Shown piece by piece: positions 18,315 to 27,096 of a DNA stretch of 64,000 nt. Positions within the stretch are counted from its first letter, which is position 1. Each line of letters begins with the position of its first letter. The stretch is from Paenibacillus sp. FSL K6-3182 (GTDB lineage: Bacteria; Bacillota; Bacilli; Paenibacillales; Paenibacillaceae), in the NCBI RefSeq assembly GCF_037976325.1, contig NZ_CP150265.1, positions 5,779,001 through 5,843,000 of the forward strand. The letters run 5' to 3'. The notes under the pieces were generated by a model. The model was given only the letters and a program-made list of their open reading frames with translations. It had not been told where the DNA came from and did no database searches. Both the position numbers and the translations under genes were made by a program.

Positions 18315-18343
18315 TTTTCAATTGCTTCACTTTGTACTATAAT
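18315..18343 (+). promoter_or_regulatory. Sigma-A-like promoter of the NifU-domain gene
   Basis: TTTTCA and a perfect TATAAT are 17 bases apart; the -10 ends 24 bases before the start codon. The -35 is weak. Confidence 0.55.
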
Positions 18344-18366
18344 AGGGGAGAAAGGAGATGATTGCA

Positions 18367-18612
18367 ATGAGTGAACAAGTACAAGACACAATGTACGATG
18401 AAGTATTGGACGTACTCGATAAGCTTCGTCCGTTTTTGCAGCGCGACGGCGGCGATGTTGAACTAGTCGATGTTGAAGGCGGCATCATCAAGCTTCGCCT
18501 AATGGGTGCATGCGGAAGCTGCCCAAGCTCGACGATCACGCTTAAAGCGGGTATCGAACGCGCACTTCTCGAAGAAGTTGAAGGTGTAATCGAAGTCGTT
18601 CAAGTATTCTAA
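18367..18612 (+). CDS. NifU C-terminal domain protein, Fe-S scaffold
   Basis: An 81-residue protein consisting of the NifU/Nfu domain. [14 protein letters not shown] is followed by GACGSCPSS, whose CxxC binds a [4Fe-4S] cluster as a dimer for delivery to target enzymes. It corresponds to Bacillus YutI. The ATG at 18367 is preferred: AAGGAG lies 9 bases upstream, whereas the ATG at 18358 directly abuts it. It shares a bidirectional terminator with the SDR gene downstream. Confidence 0.92.
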   Translation: MSEQVQDTMYDEVLDVLDKLRPFLQRDGGDVELVDVEGGIIKLRLMGACGSCPSSTITLKAGIERALLEEVEGVIEVVQVF

Positions 18613-18657
18613 AAATATAAGAACGAATCATGATTGCTCTAGGCATGACAAATGATG

Positions 18658-18718
18658 AAGAGTCTTATCGACAGCATAGGAGCTAGCTCCGAAGCTTAAC
18701 GATAAGACTCTTTTTTTT
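18658..18718. terminator. Bidirectional terminator, NifU gene and SDR gene
   Basis: AAGAGTCTTATCG pairs with CGATAAGACTCTT around a loop that has its own small hairpin (GGAGCTAGCTCC). An eight-T run follows on the plus strand. Confidence 0.85.
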
Positions 18719-18731
18719 AATTCCTATAAGA

Positions 18732-19514
18732 TCAGAACATCCCTTTAATATTGGCGACGATTGGATCGAAGCCGCCTGTGACATCAATTACATTGCCCGT
18801 CAAGAAATTCGATTGCCGGTCACATAGAAACAGCACCACGCGCGCTACATCCTCCCCAGTACCCGGACGTCCAATCGGCGATTCTTTATCGTAGTCTTCC
18901 TCAACCTCGGCTATAGATCGTTCCTTGTTGACGCCCCGAATATCTCCAGGCCCGATTAAATTAACCGTAATGCCATGCGGTGCCTCTTCGACTGCTAATG
19001 ACTTCGTAAACGAGACAAGTCCTGTCTTCGCTGCGGCATATACCGCTCGATGCGGCCAAGCCCGCGCTTCTCCTGCATGTCCGAAGCCAAAGTGAACGAT
19101 ACGTCCCCATTTGCGCTCACGCATGCCTGGCAGCAGGCGATGATCCAGCAGCATAACGCCTAACAAATTGCCGTGGAGCAGTCTAATAATAGTCTCTTCA
19201 TCATATTCGCTGAATAGACGCCGCTTGCGGACAAATGGGCCTGCGTTGTTGACCAGTATATCTACGCCGCCAAACGAGCGCTCAGCCTCGTCAGCAAGCC
19301 GCTCAACGCCCTCAGTCGTAGCAATATCAGCCTGCACGGTAATTGCCTTTACACCAAGCTGCTCGATCTGTGCCTTTACCTGCTGTGCTTCAAGCTCGCT
19401 CTCGTAGTAGTTAATGACAACATTGCAGCCTTGCTCAGCAAGCTGGAGCGCCGTTCGTTTGCCGAGTCCCTTAGCGCTGCCTGTTACTAATGCTGTTTTC
19501 CCTTTGAGTCCCAC
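18732..19514 (-). CDS. SDR-family oxidoreductase (FabG-like)
   Basis: A 260-residue short-chain dehydrogenase. The NAD(P)-binding motif is TGSAKGLGKR near residue 11, NNAG is near 90, the catalytic YAAAK is near 160, and the C-terminus NVIDVTGG is typical of 3-oxoacyl-ACP reductase-like enzymes. The catalytic Ser position is replaced in FGFGHAGEARAWPH, where most SDRs have a Ser-Ser segment, so activity is less certain. The start is GTG at 19514 with AGGGGGG upstream. The HEPN gene lies 19 bases upstream on the same strand. The substrate is unknown. Confidence 0.88.
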   Translation of the reverse strand: MGLKGKTALVTGSAKGLGKRTALQLAEQGCNVVINYYESELEAQQVKAQIEQLGVKAITVQADIATTEGVERLADEAERSFGGVDILVNNAGPFVRKRRLFSEYDEETIIRLLHGNLLGVMLLDHRLLPGMRERKWGRIVHFGFGHAGEARAWPHRAVYAAAKTGLVSFTKSLAVEEAPHGITVNLIGPGDIRGVNKERSIAEVEEDYDKESPIGRPGTGEDVARVVLFLCDRQSNFLTGNVIDVTGGFDPIVANIKGMF

Positions 19515-19533
19515 GAGTTTTCCCCCCTCGGGA

Positions 19534-20250
19534 TTATGGTTGCTTGTTTCGCATCAATCCGCATGCGTATTGATACGTGAGCAGTAGCGACTCCATCGCT
19601 AAATATAGACCCTGCGTCAAATCAGCGGATTGCTCTGCTACATTTTCCAGCTTGATCTCTTCACCGTACATACGGCTGCTTTGAATAAGATCATCTTGCA
19701 TCTCCGAGTTCATAAAATGAATCTCGGTATTTCTGCGCTTGCGCATCCTTGTTGTTGATTCCTTGTATTTCTCCTTCACATCATTCAGCTTCCAAGTAAG
19801 CCCTGGATGAGCTTTCTTCTCCCTCATGTTGCGCAAAACGGTGAAATAGGAAAAATGCGGCTTGATCCGCTCCGTTCTCATATCGAGCAGCTCATTAAGG
19901 AACGTACCAAGCTTATCCAGCAAAGAAAATACACGGATAAAAGCGTTTTTATCAAAGTAGATATAACGATTATAATGGATACGTTCCTCATCTGTCATTT
20001 GTTTGAGAGATGAGGAAGTAATTTTATGTTGGAAATGAAGGGCGACATAATGGCTTTGCTCTAGCTCGTCCAATGAAGAACGAAGTCCAAGAGTCCAAAT
20101 CTCATATTTTCGCAGCTTTTGAACGTCAGCTCCGTTCTCGGCCATTTTTTTGGACAAAATGGAGATGAACTGATCCATGAAACGATACGTTTCTGCAAGG
20201 GTTCCTTCCGCTTTTCTTAAGGGTTCATCAAACAGGAAACGCAGCATCAT
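19534..20250 (-). CDS. Cthe_2314-like HEPN-domain protein
   Basis: A 238-residue all-helical cytoplasmic protein resembling the HEPN/Cthe_2314 family. A candidate HEPN motif R-x4-H is visible as RNTEIH near residue 172, followed by helices ending in LLLTYQYACGLM. HEPN domains are often RNases in toxin or defence systems, but this family also contains housekeeping members with no known activity. There is no partner nucleotidyltransferase (MNT) or antitoxin next to it; the neighbours are ctaA upstream and an SDR gene downstream. Confidence 0.65.
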   Translation of the reverse strand: MMLRFLFDEPLRKAEGTLAETYRFMDQFISILSKKMAENGADVQKLRKYEIWTLGLRSSLDELEQSHYVALHFQHKITSSSLKQMTDEERIHYNRYIYFDKNAFIRVFSLLDKLGTFLNELLDMRTERIKPHFSYFTVLRNMREKKAHPGLTWKLNDVKEKYKESTTRMRKRRNTEIHFMNSEMQDDLIQSSRMYGEEIKLENVAEQSADLTQGLYLAMESLLLTYQYACGLMRNKQP

Positions 20251-20311
20251 CGAACAGTCCCTTCTACATTTACATGCTTACAGCTGACTTTGATCATTTC
20301 AAATGCTTTTA

Positions 20312-21241
20312 CTATCCTTTGCGCCCTTCTCTGAGGCGCCATGAACGAATTAATATGTCCATTAATAATCCAAACAATCCGGTTACAATCAGATTGTGCA
20401 ATAAATTGGTGAACAGAAACCACTCTGAGTTTGTAATCGTAGCTGTCAAAAGTGCGCCGCTGAAAATTTGAGTAATGACAAGTCCGAGCGTCCACGCAGC
20501 AGGCTTCGTTAATCCAGCTCCGCCATGGCTGACCTTACGAATATGGAGATACAATCCTGCAAGGCTTATACCTAGCAGCAAAGCAGCCACACGGTGGATA
20601 AATACCGCTCCTGTTGCTCCGCTAATCTCTGGAATTACTTCACCGTTACAAAGCGGCCAGCCTAGACATCCGCCGCCAGACTCCGTATGCCGAATGAATG
20701 CTCCCAAATATACAACAACGTAACAAAAGATAGCGGTAAGCAGGACGCGAGGGAAAATTGAGCGCGGTACTTTAAACTCCACTGGCGGTCCGTCTTTCGC
20801 TCTAAACGTCCAAATGACTAACAACAGTGTTGCTGCAAAAGCGATTAATGAAATACCAAAATGTATGGCCATAATAGGTGGCGATTGAGGCCACATGACG
20901 GCGGCCGCCCCCATTAACGCTTGGATGATTGTGAATAACAATGCACCGCCCGCATAAAAAAGTGGCTCCTTGTAGCTTTTTCGGTTTTGCCTAAATTTAC
21001 GGAACATTGCAACGGCAGTAGCGAGAACAAGAAGACCTTCAAAACCTGTCACAAGCCGATGTGAATATTCAATCATGGATTCGATTGTATAAGCAGGAAT
21101 AAATTTGCCATGACACAAAGGCCAGTCATCACCGCAGCCTCGTCCAGAATCCGTATTCGTCACTAATGCTCCGCCGAGCAGTACAAGAAGCATTCCGATG
21201 CACGCAGCGAGAGCTAACGCGCGAAAACGCCCGGTTACCAT
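20312..21241 (-). CDS. ctaA: Heme A synthase
   Basis: A 309-residue membrane protein with eight helices. Heme-ligating histidines stand in EYSHRLVTG, AIHFGIS, FIHRVAA and NLLHNLIV. Two Cys pairs lie in the outside loops, CGDDWPLC near residue 36 and GGGCLGWPLC near 190, as in Bacillus CtaA. It oxidises the C8 methyl of heme O to give heme A for cytochrome aa3 oxidase. The partner ctaB lies 23 kb away on the same strand rather than next door as in B. subtilis. AAGGTGA precedes the ATG. Confidence 0.95.
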   Translation of the reverse strand: MVTGRFRALALAACIGMLLVLLGGALVTNTDSGRGCGDDWPLCHGKFIPAYTIESMIEYSHRLVTGFEGLLVLATAVAMFRKFRQNRKSYKEPLFYAGGALLFTIIQALMGAAAVMWPQSPPIMAIHFGISLIAFAATLLLVIWTFRAKDGPPVEFKVPRSIFPRVLLTAIFCYVVVYLGAFIRHTESGGGCLGWPLCNGEVIPEISGATGAVFIHRVAALLLGISLAGLYLHIRKVSHGGAGLTKPAAWTLGLVITQIFSGALLTATITNSEWFLFTNLLHNLIVTGLFGLLMDILIRSWRLREGRKG

Positions 21242-21342
21242 AATAAAATCACCTTATTTCATGTTTTAATAACAGTTCAATTATAGCCATAAAAAAAGGC
21301 AAAAGCCATGTTGAAAATGTGACACTTCAAGTAGAAGCACTG

Positions 21343-21390
21343 AAAAAAAGGAAAGCCCGCGCTGAGAGAATGAATTCTCTAAGGCGCGGA
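21343..21390 (-). terminator. Terminator after the thioredoxin-like gene
   Basis: CCGCGC(C)TTAGAGAAT pairs with ATTCTCTCAGCGCGG, followed by CTTTCCTTTTTTT on the minus strand. Confidence 0.85.
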
Positions 21391-21397
21391 CTAACGA

Positions 21398-21745
21398 TTA
21401 CTTTTGAGCCAGCGCATCGCTGACTTGGATGGCACGATCGACGAATTCCTCGATTTCCTCGCGTGATTTGCGTAGCTTGCTAACGAATCTAACTAGCTCC
21501 TTGCTTTCACGGAAAGCGATAAAGCTCGGTATGCCCAGTATGTTCAGTTCGGAGCAAAGATCAGGTAGATCGTCGCGATCCAGCTCGATGAAAGTAACCT
21601 TGCCCTCATAATGACGTTCTAAATCCGGCATAAACGGATCGATAAAATGGCAATCCTTGCACCAAGTCGTCTTAAATACTGCAATCGTGAGCCCTTCGCT
21701 TGCCACTGCTTCGCGGAAAGCCTCATCTGTCGTTAACTTTTTCAT
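21398..21745 (-). CDS. Thioredoxin-family protein
   Basis: A 115-residue cytoplasmic thioredoxin-fold protein with the redox motif WCKDC near residue 28 and the cis-Pro segment GIPSFIAF. The CKDC active site differs from the CGPC of housekeeping thioredoxins, so a specialised partner is likely. The ATG at 21745 is chosen because AGAGGTG lies just upstream and the longer frame has no ribosome-binding site. It is transcribed as a single gene ahead of a strong terminator; ctaA lies beyond the terminator. Confidence 0.88.
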   Translation of the reverse strand: MKKLTTDEAFREAVASEGLTIAVFKTTWCKDCHFIDPFMPDLERHYEGKVTFIELDRDDLPDLCSELNILGIPSFIAFRESKELVRFVSKLRKSREEIEEFVDRAIQVSDALAQK

Positions 21746-21790
21746 CTCGCACCTCTGCACATCGTTGTATTTAACATGATCTTATGCTGC

Positions 21791-23410
21791 TTAGACTTCC
21801 CGATCCAGCGTAAATATTCTCATGTCTTCGCCCATGTCGACCCAGCCAATCTTTGCTTTTAATGCTGCAGCCAAATTACGCGCTGGAACATAAGTCGTAC
21901 CATTAATAACGGTTACCGGGAACGCCCATTTTACATTTTTACCGTTAACGACGGCTGTATCGCTGTCATTTTTTAAAACAATGGTCGTATTTGTAGCTCC
22001 ATCATTAACTTTTAAGCTTTTTGTTTTTGCGTCATACGTCAGGGTAGCACCCAACTGCTCAACCGTATCGCGGAGAGGAATAATTGTAATATTGTCGGCA
22101 GTCAAAATGACAGGATTATAATAATCAGAAGGATACCATGTGATGTTCTGCTTGCCGATATGCAATTTATTTTTCAATAAATCATAAGCAAATGATTTTT
22201 CATCAAATTGCTTCAATACTTGATAACCTTGCATGCCAAAAAGCTTATCTACAGAAATATCCGTCTTGGATGCTACAGGCGCATCTGCCTTTACATCGCC
22301 GTTTACATTCCAAGTTTCGCTTTCAACCTTGATTGTCAGCCCTTTAACCGGCAAAATACCGTATTCTAGATCCATTGTTGGAACATAAGAAAGCTCATAG
22401 GCTTGCTTCCGAATATCTAGCTTATTATCGAAATAAACATCTGCTTTGATGGTTAAGTCCTTGCTGAAAATTTCATCTAATGTTTCATCCGGCTCTTCCT
22501 CAAGCAGCTTCAGCTCGCCCTGCAGCTCCGATAAGAGAAGAGCGATAGCGTCCGTTGCTTCCTTGATCGCTTCCTTAGGATCCTGAGCATCTAATCCGCT
22601 GCCTTCAAATGGGTTAATCGTACCTGCAGCTGCCCATACATTTGGATTGCTCTGAAGAATCTCAAACACGCCTGTTATCATCTTGTCTAAACCAGCACGA
22701 TCAGCAACAAGTGCATCAACATATTTTTTCACCCATGCCCAAATTTCAGGACCATCGAGGTCAACATGCACTTTCATCAATGAAGTCGGTGAACCATTAA
22801 TGGATTCATTTACTGGCTTCACTTCAATTCGTTCTGGATTTGGCAGGTTATGTATAACATACGAGCCAATGGTATCCAGCATCTGGTGGCCAAGCGCAGT
22901 TAGCGCCGCTTCATCAACAGCCGGAGCTTCAGCAGATGCTGCTCCCGCTGGCAATCCCGTCAAATCTGATACCCCTGTCAAACCAAGCAAGCCCTCGCTC
23001 GTCAAATCAAGCACAAAAGGATGCTTTGCTCCCTCAAGCTCCATCACAGCAAGTTTGTCAGACATTTTCAATGAAAATTTAATGCTTGCCGCTTCTCCAA
23101 AAACGAGGCTTCCATCCATGGAGATATTTGAGCTGTCCTGCGCTTTAACATGATCCAGTTGAAGCTTCATATTGGAAACCAGCTTCATCATGGCAAGTTC
23201 CTCTTCAGGAGCACCTTCATAGGCTTCCTCATCTAGCAAGAGCTTAAATTCTAGCGATTGCTTGCTTTCACTTGAAGTAACTTTAAGCGAGTTTTTGAGC
23301 GCCGTATTAAAATCAAGATTGGAAACCGCTTGACAACCGGCAACGAAAATAAGTGTTAAAGCTAATAAAAGAATCAATAACTTGCTTGGTCTTGCAAAAA
23401 ATGATTTCAT
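21791..23410 (-). CDS. Lipoprotein with C-terminal copper-amine-oxidase stalk domain
   Basis: A 539-residue lipoprotein. The signal peptide ends in a lipobox VAGC near residue 25. A long middle region (about 30-420) is unrecognised. The last 110 residues form a copper amine oxidase N-terminal (stalk) domain, with TIIPLRDTVEQLGATLTYD, then VPARNLAAALKAKIGW and a final I-x-T. Despite the name, this domain binds no copper in bacterial surface proteins and is usually an envelope module. The ATG at 23410 has AAGGAGA upstream. It follows a deacetylase gene that carries similar segments. Confidence 0.85.
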   Translation of the reverse strand: MKSFFARPSKLLILLLALTLIFVAGCQAVSNLDFNTALKNSLKVTSSESKQSLEFKLLLDEEAYEGAPEEELAMMKLVSNMKLQLDHVKAQDSSNISMDGSLVFGEAASIKFSLKMSDKLAVMELEGAKHPFVLDLTSEGLLGLTGVSDLTGLPAGAASAEAPAVDEAALTALGHQMLDTIGSYVIHNLPNPERIEVKPVNESINGSPTSLMKVHVDLDGPEIWAWVKKYVDALVADRAGLDKMITGVFEILQSNPNVWAAAGTINPFEGSGLDAQDPKEAIKEATDAIALLLSELQGELKLLEEEPDETLDEIFSKDLTIKADVYFDNKLDIRKQAYELSYVPTMDLEYGILPVKGLTIKVESETWNVNGDVKADAPVASKTDISVDKLFGMQGYQVLKQFDEKSFAYDLLKNKLHIGKQNITWYPSDYYNPVILTADNITIIPLRDTVEQLGATLTYDAKTKSLKVNDGATNTTIVLKNDSDTAVVNGKNVKWAFPVTVINGTTYVPARNLAAALKAKIGWVDMGEDMRIFTLDREV

Positions 23411-23554
23411 CCACTCGTCTCCTTTGTTATCGAACATCAATAAGCAGGTTATTGTTATTCACAAACTCTACTCATTGTACAGGAGACTCTATTTGTTGTA
23501 AATGTATGGAAAGCACTAGTTTTGTCGAATTTTCAAGCCTTTTACAAGCAGCCA

Positions 23555-24736
23555 TTACGACTGTTTTGTTTGGATTTCCACTTGCTTTGTATCACGACGC
23601 CAATTGATTTTCCAATCATAATAATTTGCAATGTCTCGCAACGCAATCATTTGCACCTCAGTACCAGATTTCTCGGAGAAATGGATGCCAGGAAACTCTT
23701 TCTCGTCAATAAACAGCTTAGCAGAATGATCGCCCTTCAACTTACGGAAAAGCTCATCTTCGGTTTCACCTGCTCTTGCCCCATTGATTCGGAAGCCATT
23801 GTGATGAAACTTAGAGTTAATGCCTTCTTTCGTCGTAAACGTAATAGGTATACCTACCGCTTTGGTCAGCTCCAGAACTGCTTCACTATAAGCACCATAT
23901 GGAAACGCAAGCGCACTCACCTTATTGCCGAATTCACTCTTCAGCCGATCCTCAGCCCTAAGCAAATCTTTTTTCAACCGTTCAACGTACTCCGCCTTTG
24001 TTTCCATCTTTTTCTTTTGTTTATCATAATTAAGCTTGGACATGACAGGCGCTTCATTTCCGTGTTCATTCACTGCTCCATAACGATGCATATCAAAGGT
24101 GTGGCTCATAAAGCTCATTCCCGCTTGCTGCATTTCCCTCATCTGATCCCAAGTCAGCTTAGGCGTTCCCGGCTTCGTACGGTCATCGATCGTCGAGACG
24201 ATTACAAAATTGACAGCAGGATAACCGTATTCCTTCAGAATCGGATAAGCAAGCTTATAAAAGCTTTCATAGCCGTCGTCAAATGTAATCAACAGCGCAT
24301 TGTCCGGCACATGGCCTTTTCCTTGCATGAAGTTAATATATTGTTCAATAGTAATAACTTGAAAGCCGTTTTGCTTCACAAGCTGCATTTGTTTTTTAAA
24401 CCGCTCCACAGTAATTATGCCATCAGACTGAGGTTTTATTGCGATATCATGATACATAAGAACAGCGACCTGCTCTGAATAATAAACACTCTTGTTACTA
24501 GAAGACATATTGAATAAATCATACTGCTTGTCAAACGCTTGCTCCAAATATTGCGCCGACACCATCAAGCGGTCGTTTTGAATCATAGCAGGTGCTTGGC
24601 CCTCTAGCTTTGTACCATTTACTATCAATTGAACACTGTTTACCTCGTTCTCATTTGAACATCCGGTCAGCAGCCATCCAACCATCATAGCGACAGCAAT
24701 GACGATTGCTAGCGCTGCTTTTTTCTTTTGATCCAT
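23555..24736 (-). CDS. Polysaccharide deacetylase lipoprotein with stalk-like arms
   Basis: A 393-residue lipoprotein (lipobox LTGC near residue 26). Before the catalytic core lies a stalk-like segment (VQLIVNGTKLEGQAPAMIQNDRLMV, about 34-85). The NodB core follows: LMYHD, ITFDDGY with the metal-binding Asp pair, SHTFDMH, and FPYGAYSE. The C-terminus (IDEKEFPGIHF to MIALRDIANYYDWKINW) again resembles copper-amine-oxidase stalk repeats. It probably removes acetyl groups from a wall polymer. It lies directly downstream of a two-component pair on the same strand. Confidence 0.88.
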   Translation of the reverse strand: MDQKKKAALAIVIAVAMMVGWLLTGCSNENEVNSVQLIVNGTKLEGQAPAMIQNDRLMVSAQYLEQAFDKQYDLFNMSSSNKSVYYSEQVAVLMYHDIAIKPQSDGIITVERFKKQMQLVKQNGFQVITIEQYINFMQGKGHVPDNALLITFDDGYESFYKLAYPILKEYGYPAVNFVIVSTIDDRTKPGTPKLTWDQMREMQQAGMSFMSHTFDMHRYGAVNEHGNEAPVMSKLNYDKQKKKMETKAEYVERLKKDLLRAEDRLKSEFGNKVSALAFPYGAYSEAVLELTKAVGIPITFTTKEGINSKFHHNGFRINGARAGETEDELFRKLKGDHSAKLFIDEKEFPGIHFSEKSGTEVQMIALRDIANYYDWKINWRRDTKQVEIQTKQS

Positions 24737-24832
24737 TATGATTTCCCCCTCAACTACCCAACTAATGGATAGTGTAGAGGAGAAATCTTATCGACTGCGT
24801 TTATAGCCGCTTAACATATGCTTAAAGAAATC

Positions 24833-26176
24833 TTAAGTTTCAAGATGCGCCAACGGGAAGCTCATCTCGAATATCGTTTCCTTTGTGGAACTGCTAACCG
24901 ATATTCGTCCATTTTGCGCTTCGATAATACTTTTGGTAATCGCAAGTCCAAGCCCCGTTCCTCCAGACCCCGACTCAGAAGATCTTGACCTGTCAACACG
25001 GTAGAAGCGGTCAAAAATAAATGGAACATCTTGTGCCGGAATTTGCTCGCCGTAATTAATGACTCGAATGACAGCTCGATCCTCTATATTCTCGATCTGC
25101 AAATCGATAATTTTGCCTGAGCTGCCATATTGAATGGCGTTGGTCATTAAATTATCGAAGGCGCGCGCCAGCATATTCCCGTCTGCCATAATGAACAATG
25201 TATTTTCCTTTGTTTGAATATTGCAGGTCATCTTCGCCTTCTCTAGGCTTGGAACAAACTCCTCGGTAAGCTGAAGTGCGAAGCCGACAATGTCTAGTTC
25301 ATCAAGCTCCAGCGGCATGCCGTTGTTTAGCTTTGTGTATTCAAACAGATCATCGATCAATCGTTTCAGATGCTTCGATTTCTCATAGGCGATGTTAACG
25401 AAATATCGAAGCTCTACCTCATCCTGATAACGATCCTGATCGATCAGTTCAAGGAATCCTAAAATGGACGTAAGCGGTGTGCGCAGATCATGAGATACAC
25501 CCGTAATTAAATCATTTTTTGATTTCTCGGCATTTCGCTCATCCTGCAGCAGCTGATTGAATTGCTGGCCTAGTCCATTTATGCTGCTTGCTATTTCTCC
25601 AAGCTCATCCGACGCTTTGACAGGAATAACATAATCAAGCTCCCCAGCACCCAGCTGCTGCAGGCCAAATCGGATTTCCTTCAAATAGTTAATCATGTTC
25701 CTGCTTGTCCAGAAAAATAACGCTAGAAAAAGCAGACATCCAAAAATAGCAATGACAGGGGCAGAACCAATATTGTTTACGATCCAAATTAATGTACGAT
25801 TATACGATGTGTATTGCATAAGAAAATAGGCAAGCAAATGTCCTGCAATGACGCAGCATAACATAAGACCTAAGCTTTGTAAGAAAGCAATGATAAAGGA
25901 TAAGCGAATGGTACGGAAAAACTTATAACCCTTCTGATTATCACTCGCCCCGCGCTGGTCAAGCTTCCTGTAGCCAATTACAAAGATCAATAAACCCGCA
26001 ACAGCTGCGATTGGCTTTGATCCGATGTTCTCAATTGCCCATATAATTGTCTTGTCGTATGGCTTTATATCTAACATAAACCACAGCAGCATCCAGCCAA
26101 TCACAGCAAACAGCACCGCTGCTCCTAAACTTGCTGCAGCTGCCTTTAAGTTGAATTTTTTCTTTTTCTTCATCAT
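24833..26176 (-). CDS. Sensor histidine kinase with duplicated membrane module
   Basis: A 447-residue kinase. The N-terminal 170 residues contain two copies of a two-helix module, each with an extracellular YxxTxIWxxxNIGSxP loop: YDKTIIWAIENIGSKPIAA near 39 and YNRTLIWIVNNIGSAPVIA near 125. HAMP (about 170-220), HisKA with SHDLRTPLTSI, and HATPase with NAIQYG and GTGLGLAI follow. It should phosphorylate the OmpR-type regulator encoded 66 bases upstream. The short extracellular loops leave little room for a large ligand domain. Confidence 0.92.
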   Translation of the reverse strand: MMKKKKKFNLKAAAASLGAAVLFAVIGWMLLWFMLDIKPYDKTIIWAIENIGSKPIAAVAGLLIFVIGYRKLDQRGASDNQKGYKFFRTIRLSFIIAFLQSLGLMLCCVIAGHLLAYFLMQYTSYNRTLIWIVNNIGSAPVIAIFGCLLFLALFFWTSRNMINYLKEIRFGLQQLGAGELDYVIPVKASDELGEIASSINGLGQQFNQLLQDERNAEKSKNDLITGVSHDLRTPLTSILGFLELIDQDRYQDEVELRYFVNIAYEKSKHLKRLIDDLFEYTKLNNGMPLELDELDIVGFALQLTEEFVPSLEKAKMTCNIQTKENTLFIMADGNMLARAFDNLMTNAIQYGSSGKIIDLQIENIEDRAVIRVINYGEQIPAQDVPFIFDRFYRVDRSRSSESGSGGTGLGLAITKSIIEAQNGRISVSSSTKETIFEMSFPLAHLET

Positions 26177-26242
26177 TTCAGCACCTTCATTTGCGAGGTT
26201 TGCATCTAAATAGGCAGGTGGAAGACGTGGTTCACACGTTGC

Positions 26243-26941
26243 CTATAGCGCATCCATTTTATAGCCTATTCCCCAAACGGTTTTGATAAATCTCGGATTT
26301 TGGGCGTCCTTCTCAATTTTCTCTCGAATTTTACGGATGTGAACCATAACGGTGTTTTTGGATTCCATAAAAGGCTCGTTCCAAGCGCTCTCATATATCT
26401 TGTCCATGCTGAGGACGATACCGCGATTGACTGCTAGCAGGGTAAGAATAGAAAACTCACGAGGCGTCAGTTTAATTTCCTGCCGATCAACGGTTACCGT
26501 ATGTGTAGCTGTATTTATAATGAGATCATCGATGATGATTTCATTGTCATTATGACTCGCTTTCGAATGAAATTGCTTCGCTCTGCGGATATGAGATTTG
26601 ACGCTGGCGAGCAGTACCAGAGGGCTGAATGGCTTCGTGACATATTCGTCCGCACCGAGGCTAAGACCCGATATTTTATCAATATCCTGCGATTTGGCGG
26701 ACAGCATAATAATCGGAATATGGTTTTGCTCGCGAATTTTCATGCATGCTTCAAGCCCGTCCATAACAGGCATCATCACATCAAGTATAATAAGATCCAC
26801 CTTATGCGTATTAAGCTTCTCCAGCGCTTCAAGCCCATTGGATGCCTTTAGCATCGTAAACCCTTCATTTTTAAAATAAATTTCCATTAAGCTTAATATT
26901 TCCTTCTCATCATCTACCATAAGTATCGTTTCTCTATTCAT
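26243..26941 (-). CDS. OmpR-family response regulator (VanR-like)
   Basis: A 232-residue regulator with acidic DDEKE near residue 10, phospho-Asp 54 in LIILDVMMP, KPF near 104, and a winged-helix domain (KLTPREFSIL to VWGIGYKM). It is first in an apparent operon with the kinase, deacetylase and stalk lipoprotein, so envelope modification is the likely output. AGGAGG is 13 bases before the ATG. Confidence 0.93.
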   Translation of the reverse strand: MNRETILMVDDEKEILSLMEIYFKNEGFTMLKASNGLEALEKLNTHKVDLIILDVMMPVMDGLEACMKIREQNHIPIIMLSAKSQDIDKISGLSLGADEYVTKPFSPLVLLASVKSHIRRAKQFHSKASHNDNEIIIDDLIINTATHTVTVDRQEIKLTPREFSILTLLAVNRGIVLSMDKIYESAWNEPFMESKNTVMVHIRKIREKIEKDAQNPRFIKTVWGIGYKMDAL

Positions 26942-27038
26942 GTCTCTGTACTCCCTCCTGCGGTGTGCTACTTATTAAATATAACATGATCTGTATCCAT
27001 TGGTTCATTTATGCATGTTACAGAGTGGCGCAGCAAAT

Positions 27039-27079
27039 AAAAAAGGAGCAGACTTCGCTTAATGGCGTAAGAAAGCTCC
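27039..27079 (-). terminator. Terminator after the first orphan solute-binding gene
   Basis: GGAGC pairs with GCTCC and an inner CGC/GCG stem, followed on the minus strand by TTTTTT. It is related in sequence to the terminator at 32537-32577 behind the paralogous gene. Confidence 0.8.
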
Positions 27080-27096
27080 CCTTTATCATTGATTCC

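Noticed and set aside
23522..24478. 318-codon plus-strand frame
   Set aside because: It is antisense to the deacetylase, whose catalytic motifs and lipobox are intact; no ribosome site or recognisable domain in the antisense frame.
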